IMG/VR virus record: IMGVR_UViG_3300022932_000003
Location: 1 to 53,052 of that record
Direction: 5' to 3' (one strand)
DNA: 53,052 nt
From: a virus
The notes beneath the pieces were generated by a model, which made no database searches, was not told the origin of the DNA, and saw nothing but the letters and a program-made list of their open reading frames with translations. The position numbers were made by a program, and so were the translations under genes. This document shows, in pieces, positions 14,929-23,943 of the stretch (the stretch's first letter is position 1; every line of letters begins with the position of its first letter).

Positions 14929-15716
14929 TAAATCTTAACTTTTTCCGGTCCAGGATTATCTAAAACCAAAACTTCCTGCTGATCAATGATTTCTTTTTCA
15001 AAAACTTCTCGGTGTTCTACATCAATTGTATCAGGTTCCGCATATAAATCTTCTTTATCGGTATCAGTATGCATTTCAATTATTCTTTTAATTGTGGCAT
15101 TGATTAATGTTTTTTCATACATTTCACGTTCCCATGCCCAAAAATTGCCACTTTTAGCTTTTGATTTTTCTCTACGTTGATCTAAATCTGCTCTAGTATA
15201 ATATTTAGGGCGAAGATCTCCGTTGTTTTTTTCAACTACACAATAACCGCCTGTTATTTCTCCTGAGAATGTTGGAATGTGTTTATCAATTTTTAGAACT
15301 CCATATTCATAATGCATTTCAAATTCATCATCAGCATTAACCAAAACAGGAATAACATCTTTTACTTCACATGTTCTTTTTGCAACTGATACTAAACCTT
15401 GATATTGCCACCCGAAACGTAAAGAAATTCCTGTCGCTGATTCTTTATCATTTTGAACAAAGAAATAGCAATGATTTTTTTGAAAGTCTAATTTGTTATT
15501 GAACATTTTTAGAAATGCCTTTGTAAAACTTACTGAAGGAACCTGATCAATTCTTTCAAGTGTAGAAAGCTTTTCCATTGCAAAATAAACGCTTTCCTTA
15601 TAGCTTTCCGGCAAAGATGCATATTTAGACGCTGCCATTGATTCTAGTTGCTTAATAACTTCTGATCTCACTTTTGTTGGTTCGTAGACCGCGACTTGAT
15701 TTGGTGTTGTACTCAT
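14928..15716 (-). CDS. recT: RecT family single-strand annealing protein
   Basis: 262-aa RecT-type recombinase that anneals single-stranded DNA during phage recombination. Family features include VPSVSFTKAFLKMF, ISLRFGWQYQGLVSVAKR, GGYCVVEKN, and the region around FWAWEREMYEKTLINATIKR. The acidic C-terminal tail is typical. Its neighbour is the MBL-fold protein, not the RecE-type exonuclease of the classical pair. Confidence 0.88.
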   Translation of the reverse strand: MSTTPNQVAVYEPTKVRSEVIKQLESMAASKYASLPESYKESVYFAMEKLSTLERIDQVPSVSFTKAFLKMFNNKLDFQKNHCYFFVQNDKESATGISLRFGWQYQGLVSVAKRTCEVKDVIPVLVNADDEFEMHYEYGVLKIDKHIPTFSGEITGGYCVVEKNNGDLRPKYYTRADLDQRREKSKAKSGNFWAWEREMYEKTLINATIKRIIEMHTDTDKEDLYAEPDTIDVEHREVFEKEIIDQQEVLVLDNPGPEKVKI

Positions 15717-15717
15717 T

Positions 15718-16077
15718 TTATTGTTGTTTTAAAATATTAGTATTTATATTGTTTTGATGTAAGGTCATTTCACTTAGAATATTTCTAAATCTATTTTTAA
15801 TCGCTGTTGACTGAATAGAATTTTGCATTTCTAATGATTTTAAAATTAATTGCAATTCTCTATTTGATAAATCACAATTTCTATCATCATTATCTACATC
15901 TCTATAATTAATAGTTCTTCGGTTATTCAAACCATACATGAAACCGCCTATTTCTACAGACATTTTTATCGTTAAATCATAATGATGCTTCATACATTCT
16001 AATAAAAAACTAAAATCATCATCATTAATAAAAACATTTGCATTTAATGTTGCGAAAAAAGAATAAGTATTTTCCAT
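15718..16077 (-). CDS. Hypothetical protein
   Basis: 119-aa protein starting MENTYSFFATLNANVF, helical, Asn-rich, unrecognised. It separates RecT from the DUF1351-like gene with only 1-2 nt gaps. Confidence 0.72.
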   Translation of the reverse strand: MENTYSFFATLNANVFINDDDFSFLLECMKHHYDLTIKMSVEIGGFMYGLNNRRTINYRDVDNDDRNCDLSNRELQLILKSLEMQNSIQSTAIKNRFRNILSEMTLHQNNINTNILKQQ

Positions 16078-16079
16078 GG

Positions 16080-17210
16080 TTAAATATTTTTATATTCGAT
16101 TCCGTTTTCTTTCATCCATGCGCCTAATAATCGTAATTTACTCATTGTAGCTTTTACCTCGAATGAAGCGGTTTTAATTTCTTCTTGTACAAATTCTACT
16201 TTTGGAGCCGAAATAGGAGCAGCAATAACTGGTTTTACAATTCTTGAATGACCTGTTTCAGGATTTATTCCCTCGGTTTTTGAAACTTCAAAAAGATCTC
16301 CTTTTACCTCTATTGTTTCCGGCTGAAAGTGTTTATCAATTTCTTCGAATTCTTCTTTAGTTAAATTATGAGAAGTATCTTCAACAATTTGTGATTCTAC
16401 AAATGATTTAATTTTAGCTGAAACCTCGGCATGAATCTTAATAAATTCTTCTTTAGATCTGTTGATTACATCACTTAAAGATACAAAAATATCATCGTTA
16501 TATTCGTAAGCATTAGTGATTTCTACGTAATTTAGACCTAGTTTAATTAGTGCATTTTTACGATTTTGAATAAGTTCGGCTTTAATTTTTGCTTCCTCTG
16601 CTGCTTCAGATTCTTTACGTGTTTTAACCGTTGTAATGGCCTTTGAAGCGTTCAAAGTAAGTTTGTACTCAGTCATGATTTCGGCTTCAAAATCAGTAGC
16701 TTTAATTAACGCCAAATCATCATTTACTTTTTCAATGAAGGCGTAAACCTGTTCTTTGTATTTTTTCTCAGCAGTAGAAAGATTTACCTCTATTTTTAAT
16801 GATTCGAACTTTACAAAATCAATACATTCAGCAACACAAAGTTCATCGAAATATTCTTTGATATTGTTTTCTTTTTCTTTCTTGATTTTGAATTCTACGG
16901 TATCGATATTGTTTTTCAGCAAATCAGTTGCTTTTTTGTATCGGTCTGTGATTTCAGTTTTGTAAATACTTTCGAACTCCAAATAAGGTTTATTTACTTC
17001 GCTTTTTATATAACCGCGTTGTTCTTCAAAATCTTTTACTTCTTTATTAAGTTCGGCGCGCAAAACCTTCATTGATTTTACAGTTTCTTCAGTAGCAACT
17101 TGTTTATCAAGTTCTAAACTATCAATTCTTTTTTGAACACTTTTTCCGGCATCCTGAAGCTTGTGAACGATGATAGGTAATTGCTTTAATACGATTTCGT
17201 TGTTTTCCAT
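16080..17210 (-). CDS. DUF1351-like coiled-coil protein
   Basis: 376-aa, Lys/Glu-rich protein with long coiled coils. VLRAELNKEVKDFEEQRGYIKSE is typical of the phage DUF1351 family, which is regularly encoded next to RecT in phages of low-GC bacteria and Bacteroidetes. The C-terminal 80 residues form a separate small domain (MSKLRLLGAWMKENGIEYK). A role in DNA recombination or replication is inferred from neighbours. Confidence 0.75.
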   Translation of the reverse strand: MENNEIVLKQLPIIVHKLQDAGKSVQKRIDSLELDKQVATEETVKSMKVLRAELNKEVKDFEEQRGYIKSEVNKPYLEFESIYKTEITDRYKKATDLLKNNIDTVEFKIKKEKENNIKEYFDELCVAECIDFVKFESLKIEVNLSTAEKKYKEQVYAFIEKVNDDLALIKATDFEAEIMTEYKLTLNASKAITTVKTRKESEAAEEAKIKAELIQNRKNALIKLGLNYVEITNAYEYNDDIFVSLSDVINRSKEEFIKIHAEVSAKIKSFVESQIVEDTSHNLTKEEFEEIDKHFQPETIEVKGDLFEVSKTEGINPETGHSRIVKPVIAAPISAPKVEFVQEEIKTASFEVKATMSKLRLLGAWMKENGIEYKNI

Positions 17211-17413
17211 TATGATTTTAATTTATGATTTAATAATTCGCTAATTTTTCCTTTTGATTCCATTTTTTCAATCCAATCAAAAAGTTGTTCGGTTCCTAGT
17301 TCAAAGATATCTTTGTCCGATGTGTATCTATCATCGTAATAATCATCTTTTGTTTGTGCTCTTATTTTGGCTAAATGCTTTAACTGATCTAAAGTATATT
17401 TTGGTTTATCCAT
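17210..17413 (-). CDS. Hypothetical small protein
   Basis: 67-aa acidic protein (MDKPKYTLDQLKHLAKI at the start), with Asp/Tyr-rich centre. Unrecognised. It overlaps the DUF1351 gene by 1 nt. Confidence 0.7.
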   Translation of the reverse strand: MDKPKYTLDQLKHLAKIRAQTKDDYYDDRYTSDKDIFELGTEQLFDWIEKMESKGKISELLNHKLKS

Positions 17414-17549
17414 TACTTTTTAAATTAGTTTTTGAATGTGCTTCTTTCATGAACAACATGAAATTAGAAAGCCGTTGTTTGTCGTTCCTGGTCATATAAC
17501 GGTATTTTTTACCATCAACAGTCCATTTTCCATTAATGCGAGTAATCAT
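17406..17549 (-). CDS. Small basic protein (47 aa)
   Basis: Short frame MITRINGKWTVDGKKYRYM continuing to KTNLKSNG, strongly basic. Both ends are coupled: ATGA overlap with the upstream stop and an 8-nt overlap with the next gene. It fills the otherwise unexplained 130 nt. It may bind nucleic acid, but there is no family call. Confidence 0.62.
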   Translation of the reverse strand: MITRINGKWTVDGKKYRYMTRNDKQRLSNFMLFMKEAHSKTNLKSNG

Positions 17550-17773
17550 CGTTTAGCCCTTGTGATAAACATTTCTTCAATGGTTTTCTTTTTCAGAAAA
17601 TCTTTCACAACGCATATAACCCCGTATTGCGTTAGCTTCTCAGATTTAGCAATTGCCAATGTGCGAACGCTGTTGTTTTGAATGAAAAGAACTTCTGAAA
17701 TGACCTGTTTTAGATCGTAATTCTTTTTAATTTCCTCGAAAATCTCATCTTTTAAAATTTTAATTTGTGCCAT
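17546..17773 (-). CDS. Hypothetical protein
   Basis: 75-aa protein starting MAQIKILKDEIFEEIKKNY, helical, basic C-terminus. Unrecognised. Coupled to the 47-aa gene by ATGA. Confidence 0.7.
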   Translation of the reverse strand: MAQIKILKDEIFEEIKKNYDLKQVISEVLFIQNNSVRTLAIAKSEKLTQYGVICVVKDFLKKKTIEEMFITRAKR

Positions 17774-17788
17774 AAGTTTATTTGTTTT

Positions 17789-17977
17789 TTAAAGATTATT
17801 ATATTTTTCAATAGCATCGTAAGGATGCAAAGTACGATGAACTAATTTCCCTTTGATCCAAATTTCATAAGTACCGCGAAGAGATATCAATATTTTTTTA
17901 TCTCTTTTAGAATCTACGGTATATTGAACAAATGTTCTTCCTACGAAGTCAATTAAATCGTTTACTTGTTTTTCCAT
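17789..17977 (-). CDS. Hypothetical small protein, first gene of RecT operon
   Basis: 62-aa protein (MEKQVNDLIDFVGRTFV at the start; beta-rich KKILISLRGTYEIWIKG). Unrecognised. First gene downstream of promoter P4. Confidence 0.7.
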   Translation of the reverse strand: MEKQVNDLIDFVGRTFVQYTVDSKRDKKILISLRGTYEIWIKGKLVHRTLHPYDAIEKYNNL

Positions 17978-18010
17978 TATTTTAATTTTTAAGTGAATAT
18001 TATTAGATCA

Positions 18011-18082
18011 CAAATGTAATAAAATATTTGTATAAAAAATACAAACAAAAAATAAATAAACGTAATTTATATTGATTATAAA
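18011..18082 (-). promoter_or_regulatory. Promoter P4 with 17-bp palindrome
   Basis: Palindrome TTTATATTGATTATAAA at 18066-18082 and -7 box TACATTTG at 18011-18018. The gap is 47 bp, about one helical turn longer than the 35 bp seen at most other copies. The minus-strand sequence after the palindrome starts TTACG, like CTACG elsewhere. Drives the RecT operon. Confidence 0.66.
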
Positions 18083-18092
18083 TAGTAGGCAT

Positions 18093-18126
18093 AAAAAAAC
18101 CGCCTAGAATTAACTAAGCGGTTTTT
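18093..18126. terminator. Intrinsic terminator
   Basis: Hairpin AAAACCGC...GCGGTTTT with A/T runs on both sides. It follows the spanin-like gene (ends 18188) and closes the lysis operon before P4. Confidence 0.82.
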
Positions 18127-18187
18127 AAAGGATTTTGTTCATTAAATTTGATTGTTCATTTTAAATGAACGCGAAAAAATAATGAAC

Positions 18188-18859
18188 TTATCTCTTAATA
18201 TTGAAGATTGATTTGTTATATCCTACCCAAACATTTTTATTTGTATCATAAGAAGTACTAATTATATCGCCTTTTCTATTCTGAAACATCACGTTTGCTT
18301 TAAAATTCAATTTAGGCGTAATTATACTGCTTCCGATTTCTGCGCCCGCTAAAAGCCTAAAAACGCTTTCTTTTTGTTTTACTTCGATTTCAAATTCTTT
18401 TCGAGTATATGAAGGTGTGATTTCCTGAACCTCGCCGCGAACAGTTCCGTTAATATTTAATACCATGAATTTATCTTCGAACCTGGATGAAAATGTATTT
18501 AATTCAATAGCCTTTTCGTAGGTTTTGGCCTTTAAAGAATCGCTCATTTTTGAGTACTCTAATTTTAATTGTTCGTTTTCTCTCAGCAGATTCTCATTTA
18601 ATGGATTAGGAACATAAACAGCACCTTCTTTTTTTACCTCTGTAATTGGCTGCTGTTTTATCTCCAAAGGTTTTGAATCAGGCTTTTTAGGATCAAATGA
18701 TCCTGATTTTGCAGGAATAATTACAGTTTGTGTTTTAGTTGTTGCCGGTCCGGAACTGCAACTTTTTACCCAACTGAATATCAAAATAGATATAATTGCG
18801 ACTACAGCATATTTTAGCAACTGAATAAACGAGGGTGATCTTGGATTGATTTGTATCAT
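18188..18859 (-). CDS. Membrane-anchored coiled-coil protein, spanin-like
   Basis: 223-aa protein from the ATG at 18857-18859. It has one N-terminal transmembrane helix (LLKYAVVAIISILIFSWV), then Ser/Cys and Pro/Lys-rich linker, a coiled coil (LLRENEQLKLEYSKMSDSL) and a beta-rich C-terminal domain. The layout fits an inner-membrane protein projecting into the periplasm. Being next to the endolysin, it may be a spanin-like lysis factor, although sequence alone does not prove this. Confidence 0.65.
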   Translation of the reverse strand: MIQINPRSPSFIQLLKYAVVAIISILIFSWVKSCSSGPATTKTQTVIIPAKSGSFDPKKPDSKPLEIKQQPITEVKKEGAVYVPNPLNENLLRENEQLKLEYSKMSDSLKAKTYEKAIELNTFSSRFEDKFMVLNINGTVRGEVQEITPSYTRKEFEIEVKQKESVFRLLAGAEIGSSIITPKLNFKANVMFQNRKGDIISTSYDTNKNVWVGYNKSIFNIKR

Positions 18860-18892
18860 AATTAAAATGTTTTTGATGAAAAACAAAGGTAT

Positions 18893-18926
18893 AAAAAAAG
18901 CCGTTATATAATTTAACAGCTTTTTT
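18893..18926 (-). terminator. Terminator-like hairpin after the endolysin
   Basis: Imperfect hairpin AGCTGTTA/TAACGGCT flanked by A and T runs, placed between endolysin and the spanin-like gene. It may partially terminate or protect the lysis transcript. Confidence 0.6.
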
Positions 18927-18952
18927 GTATATAATTTTTACGAAATATTGTA

Positions 18953-19465
18953 TTATATTTTAGGGTATTTAATACCATTCTCTAAAATAAATTTTCCGGA
19001 ATCAACCAAGGCTTTCAATTCCTGCCATTTATAAGATGATCCATCAGGCTTTTTTAATTGAAAATGAGGCTGATCTTTAAAGCTTTTCCAATCGCCGCCA
19101 TGCTCCCAACCTTTGGATTTAAAGTAATCAACAATTTCTTTCCAATCAGCTTTACCATCTTTATCAAAATCACGAATCATTGACCAAGAAGCTTCTTCAA
19201 ATTTTCCATCACCATCATTATCATAAAGCAAAACGATATCGAAAGCCATTGCGTAATTATGAATTGATTGGCCGCCTTTAGCATTTGTTACTTTTGGTTT
19301 TTGGTTGTATAATTTATCCTGTAAAGCGTTAGAACGATATACATAAGCAAATCGTAATCGAGCGCCTTTACCAAGTAAATTGTTTGATTCAATATATTGC
19401 TTCAAAAGTAAATCCCTAAATTTTGGGTGAAATTCTTTTATTCTTTCTATTGTAATTGCATCCAT
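18953..19465 (-). CDS. M15-family peptidase endolysin
   Basis: 170-aa peptidoglycan peptidase (VanY/L-alanyl-D-glutamate type). Metal ligand candidates are His69 and Asp76 in SIHNYAMAFDIVL and His134 in DQPHFQL; EHGGDW (121-126) lies nearby. Two EF-hand-like loops (DNDGDGKFEE at about 82 and DKDGKADWKE at about 101) are inserted between the motifs, recalling the calcium-dependent T5 endolysin. There is no signal peptide, so release needs a holin. The membrane genes immediately upstream are candidates. Confidence 0.88.
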   Translation of the reverse strand: MDAITIERIKEFHPKFRDLLLKQYIESNNLLGKGARLRFAYVYRSNALQDKLYNQKPKVTNAKGGQSIHNYAMAFDIVLLYDNDGDGKFEEASWSMIRDFDKDGKADWKEIVDYFKSKGWEHGGDWKSFKDQPHFQLKKPDGSSYKWQELKALVDSGKFILENGIKYPKI

Positions 19466-19467
19466 GA

Positions 19468-19776
19468 TTATTCATTTTTTTTAAAAGGTTGTATGAATTC
19501 TTTGTTCCATTTTCCCGCAAAATTTTCATTCTCTTTTGCAATTAATTCCTGTTCTAAAATTTTACTCCTGATCCTGGAATCACGAATGTAAGTTCTAAGC
19601 CTATAATAAGCAAAAAAAACCCCAATGATAGTTAGTATCAATTGAGCAATATTTGTTGCGTTATCTAAATAGAATTCATGGAATAAGCTCTTTTTTAGAA
19701 CATCGATAAACGTAAAACTATATAAAATGTAAAAACAATAGTTAATCGCGTTGAAAAGTAATTTTGCTGTTTGCAT
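19468..19776 (-). CDS. Small membrane protein, lysis-associated
   Basis: 102-aa protein with a hydrophobic N-terminal half (FNAINYCFYILYSFTFID and IAQLILTIIGVFFAYYRL) giving two transmembrane segments, and a charged C-terminal tail. It lies 2 nt before the endolysin and overlaps the upstream membrane gene by 35 nt. It could be a holin or antiholin. Confidence 0.65.
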   Translation of the reverse strand: MQTAKLLFNAINYCFYILYSFTFIDVLKKSLFHEFYLDNATNIAQLILTIIGVFFAYYRLRTYIRDSRIRSKILEQELIAKENENFAGKWNKEFIQPFKKNE

Positions 19777-20158
19777 ATGCGTAAGTTATAGCCGTTAACG
19801 GCAGTTTACACAAATAATAATTGTTATCCATTAATCCTAAAAACAAAAAGTCGTAAGCGTTAATAATGAATAAAAATAAAATTATTTGTTTGGTGATCAC
19901 TTCTAATTTGACAAAAATAGCATAAAATAGTATTACGCCAATAATAACTATATTGGAATAATCCTCTAATACGTTACACATTAGCTTTCTATTATCAGAA
20001 AATAAATACCAGGAAACACGCAAATCTGATTCATAAAAGATTGCTTTTATCTCAGACAAAGGAATCAAGCATAAAAGAGCTAAGCTTTTCCTGTTTTTAT
20101 TTATCTCATAAAGAGTTAATAAAAAGAAAGATAATATGTATTTTAAATTACTTTTCAT
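19742..20158 (-). CDS. Multi-pass membrane protein, lysis-associated
   Basis: 138-aa protein with about four hydrophobic segments, including NIVIIGVILFYAIFVKL and IILFLFIINAYDFLFLGL. Unrecognised family. Position between two other membrane genes and next to the endolysin suggests a function in lysis or in superinfection control. Confidence 0.62.
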   Translation of the reverse strand: MKSNLKYILSFFLLTLYEINKNRKSLALLCLIPLSEIKAIFYESDLRVSWYLFSDNRKLMCNVLEDYSNIVIIGVILFYAIFVKLEVITKQIILFLFIINAYDFLFLGLMDNNYYLCKLPLTAITYAYANSKITFQRD

Positions 20159-20426
20159 CGGTTTTTACAGGTGGTGTTGATCCGCCAATATCATCAGCAA
20201 CTTTATTTTCAACTATTTCCTTTAGCTTTTCAGTATTTTGAGTAGGCAGCTGATTTTTCAATCTCCAAATACCATATAAAGCAAAAGCCATTTTAACAAC
20301 TCCAATCCATTTACCTGTGATGCCTAAATCAACTAAAATAGGATTTACAAAATCGAAACCCTGATCTAAAGCGACCAAGACAATTCCAATAATACCTAAC
20401 CACCAATTTTTTAATTTGTTTTTCAT
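20148..20426 (-). CDS. Putative holin
   Basis: 92-aa protein with two transmembrane segments (WWLGIIGIVLVALDQGFDF and WIGVVKMAFALYGIWRL), a short basic start (MKNKLKNWW) and a charged C-terminus. The size and topology fit a phage holin. It precedes the membrane and endolysin genes in the same operon and overlaps the next gene by 11 nt. Confidence 0.7.
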   Translation of the reverse strand: MKNKLKNWWLGIIGIVLVALDQGFDFVNPILVDLGITGKWIGVVKMAFALYGIWRLKNQLPTQNTEKLKEIVENKVADDIGGSTPPVKTDEK

Positions 20427-20443
20427 TTTATATTTGTTTTTAA

Positions 20444-23113
20444 TTATTCTGTTGTGGAATATTGAAAAGTTCCCGTAACATTTGTGGCATTCGTATTAAC
20501 TGCCGTAAATATTATATTCACTGTCGATGCAGAACTTTGTGACTGAACCCTAACAGGTAAAAGTATACCCCCATTGTTAGCACAGCCCGATCCAAAGTCT
20601 AAATTAGAACCGCTTGTTGTTTTATTTACAGGCAGTGTCATTATTACGTTACATCCTGATAAAAGTGTAGGAGTTACGTTTACCGAAAAACTAACAGTAA
20701 TTACGTTTCCTACTCTTGTGTAAGTAGCTCTTACTAGTGTAGATAAGGAAGCGTTTGCACCGTTTGTTACCGTTGGCGTATAAGTTCCTGATGTTGGCGC
20801 AATATCTGTTGCGCTCAAATTACCGCTTGCATCTGCTACAACTGTACGTGTTCCTGTTCCCGCTAAATCTGATATCTTAACCTTTCCATTAGCTTCAAAA
20901 GAAATTCTTTCTAACCCCGAAGTATAAATTTTTACAGGATTGTAAGAGCCTCCACTTCCATAAGTTGAATCAAAAACAAAAGCAGATCCATTAAAATAAA
21001 TATTCATCTGCGTATCACTCAATGATGATTCTAATTTTATACCGCCTGTAAACGTGTTTGCATTTTGCTTTATATGAAGCAAGGAGTTTGCAGATGCAGG
21101 AGTATTAATTCCTACATTACCGCTAGAAACTTGAATACCATTAAACATCTGATTGTGTTTTATAGAACTAGTTACTGCGCCCCAAAATTTACTATTAAAA
21201 TAAACGATGTCGCTCGCGGTCCCGGTGTTGTTTGTGCCATTCCAATTCATGTTAAAGATAGGAGTTGTTACAAATTTTGTATCGATAAACTCACATAATG
21301 TAGCATTTTCGGCAAATATAGTGCTTACAGATCCAATGTCGCAAGAATTGAACTTAATACCAATACTATTTTTTAAGTAAATATCCCCGGCATAAATGGC
21401 ACAATCAGATATATTATACCCATTTGCAATTCCATTGGAATATATATTGTAATTTATAGCATGGGTAATTTCTGAGCTTGATAAAAACGTATGGCCGTCA
21501 TTTGCGCCGCCATCAAAATAAACATTAGTCCCGTTAGCCGAAAATATAGACCCCGAAACGACATTGTTCCCACCTTTTGCATATAAACCGATACCGCAAG
21601 CATTAGCAACAACCCCGTTTAAATTATTATACTCTGCTCTTTCATCTAATAAATAACCGTAACCGCAGTTATTTGCATATGTGTTCGCTATTTGCGAAGA
21701 TTGAGATCCAAAAGCTCCATTTTCTTTTATGTAAACTCCTGCGCCTTCCATAGAATAAAACGCACAATTATTTATTAAAATACCGTTATAAGATCCAGTT
21801 GTATATGAAGGGTTTTTTAAAGAAATACCATGTTGTAACGTTTTAGATGCTGAACCTATCGCCCTTGTGCCTCTAATACTTAAACCGTCAATAGTTATAT
21901 ATTCACCATTTAAAATAAAAGCAGGAACATTAGCCGTAATTAATATGTTTGTTAATTGTGAAAGTCCTGTACCTTTTATTGTTGTACCCGCAGGAACGTT
22001 TATACTATCTGATATATAGTATCTTTTTTGAGCAAACATTACAGGCTTCCCGCTGTTTATAGCATTTTGAACAGCTATTTTATCATCTGTTACAGCATCA
22101 CCAACTGCTCCAAATTGCTCAGGCGTAACCCAGTTTAAGTTTCTTTGATATAAAATATCAGTTTTTGATTTTATATAATTCCATAAATTCAACAAAGAAA
22201 ACTTTTTAGGAGTATTAGAATTTCCGCTATCAGAAATTATAGAAGAATCATTATCTAACAATGTAGTCTTGGCGGGTAATCCATTTATTTGCGCTCCTAA
22301 ATCTCCTGACCAATAGCTTTTCAAAATCCATTGATTGCCTATTGGCTCATAAACCCAAGTATAAGTATCGTAAGATTTGGCTCTTGGTGGGAAATAATCA
22401 ATAACACCTCCTGCATTTATCGTTAAATTGGTTACTGATGTATTAAACGTTACCGAAACTTCCTTAGCATCGATTAATGTCGGAAGTGTAATAGTATAGT
22501 TTGTTACTGCGCTACCATCTACTGATAAAATATCTTCATCTTCGACGATCACTCTAGTTCCTCCGTTTGTTGCAGTAACGTAGCCCCATTTTATAGATTT
22601 CGGATCTATTACGGGCGGCACATATCCAATTGAATCATCGGTAACATTTACAGTAGTAACCAAAACAGTATTTAAAGGCACATTCGGGGCCGGTGAAACA
22701 CCTCCAGTTTCCGGACCATTAACACGATACATATTATTTAGTTCATCTGCAACAATAATATCAGTTCTTGTGTTTCCATCTTCAGCATATGGAACATTAA
22801 TAACAATATTTGAAGGGTTGGAATAATTAGTGTTATTAATTAACCAATTTGCGCCTGCAGGAATCGTTAAATTATTTCCGGCAACTGTGATTGTACCAAT
22901 TGATAATAATTGATTTTGTCGAACTGATAAAGCAGCATCAATTATTTGCTGAACAGTTATAAATTCTGAAACACCTTCTTCATTTGCAACTTGCATTTTG
23001 GAACCGGTTCTTAGAATGTTTTGCCACGGAAGTTCAAATATTTTTCTTGCCTGATTAATTATTTGATTATAAGCATTGGTTAAATTAGCCAATTGTTGCA
23101 ATATCTGATTCAT
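20444..23113 (-). CDS. Tail spike with pectate-lyase-type beta-helix
   Basis: 889-aa receptor-binding or polysaccharide-degrading tail protein. Residues 1-300 form an attachment region. A right-handed beta-helix begins at about 329 (VTPEQFGAVGDAVTDD) and runs to about 640 with YYISDSINVPAGTTIKGTG. After that comes a segment NVGINTPASANSLLHI typical of fibre knobs. The C-terminal 110 residues form a beta-sandwich (GTYTPTVTNGANASL). It is first in the lysis operon, driven from the divergent promoter region at 23134-23167, and probably sets host range. Confidence 0.88.
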   Translation of the reverse strand: MNQILQQLANLTNAYNQIINQARKIFELPWQNILRTGSKMQVANEEGVSEFITVQQIIDAALSVRQNQLLSIGTITVAGNNLTIPAGANWLINNTNYSNPSNIVINVPYAEDGNTRTDIIVADELNNMYRVNGPETGGVSPAPNVPLNTVLVTTVNVTDDSIGYVPPVIDPKSIKWGYVTATNGGTRVIVEDEDILSVDGSAVTNYTITLPTLIDAKEVSVTFNTSVTNLTINAGGVIDYFPPRAKSYDTYTWVYEPIGNQWILKSYWSGDLGAQINGLPAKTTLLDNDSSIISDSGNSNTPKKFSLLNLWNYIKSKTDILYQRNLNWVTPEQFGAVGDAVTDDKIAVQNAINSGKPVMFAQKRYYISDSINVPAGTTIKGTGLSQLTNILITANVPAFILNGEYITIDGLSIRGTRAIGSASKTLQHGISLKNPSYTTGSYNGILINNCAFYSMEGAGVYIKENGAFGSQSSQIANTYANNCGYGYLLDERAEYNNLNGVVANACGIGLYAKGGNNVVSGSIFSANGTNVYFDGGANDGHTFLSSSEITHAINYNIYSNGIANGYNISDCAIYAGDIYLKNSIGIKFNSCDIGSVSTIFAENATLCEFIDTKFVTTPIFNMNWNGTNNTGTASDIVYFNSKFWGAVTSSIKHNQMFNGIQVSSGNVGINTPASANSLLHIKQNANTFTGGIKLESSLSDTQMNIYFNGSAFVFDSTYGSGGSYNPVKIYTSGLERISFEANGKVKISDLAGTGTRTVVADASGNLSATDIAPTSGTYTPTVTNGANASLSTLVRATYTRVGNVITVSFSVNVTPTLLSGCNVIMTLPVNKTTSGSNLDFGSGCANNGGILLPVRVQSQSSASTVNIIFTAVNTNATNVTGTFQYSTTE

Positions 23114-23133
23114 AATTTAAGTATTTAGTTTTA

Positions 23134-23210
23134 CAAATGTACTAAAACTATTTAGAATTAGTCTAAACTACGTATTACCAAATTTTCAATGCTATTTTGT
23201 CATAAATTTG
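23134..23210. promoter_or_regulatory. Divergent promoter P5 with shared 17-bp palindrome
   Basis: Palindrome TTTAGAATTAGTCTAAA at 23151-23167. On the plus strand, exactly 35 bp separate it from TAAATTTG at 23203-23210, 4 nt before the ATG at 23215, so a near-leaderless transcript is expected. On the minus strand the -7 box TACATTTG is at 23134-23141, only 9 bp from the palindrome, where a bound protein would cover the -33 region of the tail-spike/lysis promoter. The two directions could therefore be regulated oppositely. Confidence 0.75.
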
Positions 23211-23214
23211 CTGT

Positions 23215-23430
23215 ATGATAGTATTTTTAATAATCGGTTTAGGGTTTTGGCTGTTTGGTTATGTTGGTTACAAAATAGCTATAGGCATTTTTGATATGTT
23301 TTTCCCACGTGAAAAGAAATCAACTTATACTTTTATTGATAACTCAGTTCATCACCATAAGCATGAGCATAAAAATATTCATATCATCGACGAACAAACA
23401 AAAGAAAATATTTTAAACAATTTAAATTAA
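23215..23430 (+). CDS. Small membrane protein with His-rich segment
   Basis: 71-aa protein with an N-terminal transmembrane helix (MIVFLIIGLGFWLFGYVGY) and a His-rich stretch (SVHHHKHEHKNIHI) before a charged tail. Similar short proteins occur in flavobacterial prophages. First gene of the only plus-strand operon. Function unknown; a membrane-directed host-takeover role is possible. Confidence 0.75.
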   Translation: MIVFLIIGLGFWLFGYVGYKIAIGIFDMFFPREKKSTYTFIDNSVHHHKHEHKNIHIIDEQTKENILNNLN

Positions 23431-23693
23431 TGATTATGGGATTCAAAGGAACAAAAGGATTTTGGAAAATAGGAGTATTAGGAAGCGTTCAAAACGAAAG
23501 AGGCGAATTTATTTGCGAATCAGAAAAGAACAAAGCAACAGAAGAAGAAAATAATGCAAATAACTTACTTATTTCTTGTGCTCCCGAAATGCTTCAACAA
23601 TTGATCGATATAAGAGATTGGATAGATAAAGATATTAACGTTTCTGAATATAGAACACAAATTGATGAACTAATCAAAAAAGCAACATCATGA
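23430..23693 (+). CDS. Hypothetical protein
   Basis: 87-aa protein, MIMGFKGTKGFWKIGVLG at the start, Glu/Asn-rich middle, helical C-terminus (EMLQQLIDIRDWIDKD). It overlaps the preceding stop (TAATG). Reminiscent of small phage proteins that carry an N-terminal beta hairpin of unknown role. Confidence 0.72.
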   Translation: MIMGFKGTKGFWKIGVLGSVQNERGEFICESEKNKATEEENNANNLLISCAPEMLQQLIDIRDWIDKDINVSEYRTQIDELIKKATS

Positions 23694-23941
23694 AGAAAGA
23701 GGATTTTAGAATAAAAGAATACGATGATCGATTCGTTATTGAAAAACGAGTAAGAGAACCTAAATTGGTAATTCTTTGTTTCATCTTAACCGTACGCGAA
23801 AAATGGATTAGTTATGATGATAATGTAAAATTTCAAGACAGGCTTATAAATCCGTTTATTAAAGGCGGTTATGATTCCCTTGAATCAGCCAAAGCAAGAC
23901 TTGAAAAAATATTAGAAGAACCTAAATATTATTATTTATAA
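23690..23941 (+). CDS. Hypothetical protein
   Basis: 83-aa protein beginning MKKEDFRIKEYDDRFVIE, with KWISYDDNVKFQDR and a C-terminal helix. Unrecognised. It overlaps the previous gene by 4 nt (ATGA). Confidence 0.72.
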   Translation: MKKEDFRIKEYDDRFVIEKRVREPKLVILCFILTVREKWISYDDNVKFQDRLINPFIKGGYDSLESAKARLEKILEEPKYYYL

Positions 23942-23943
23942 TT

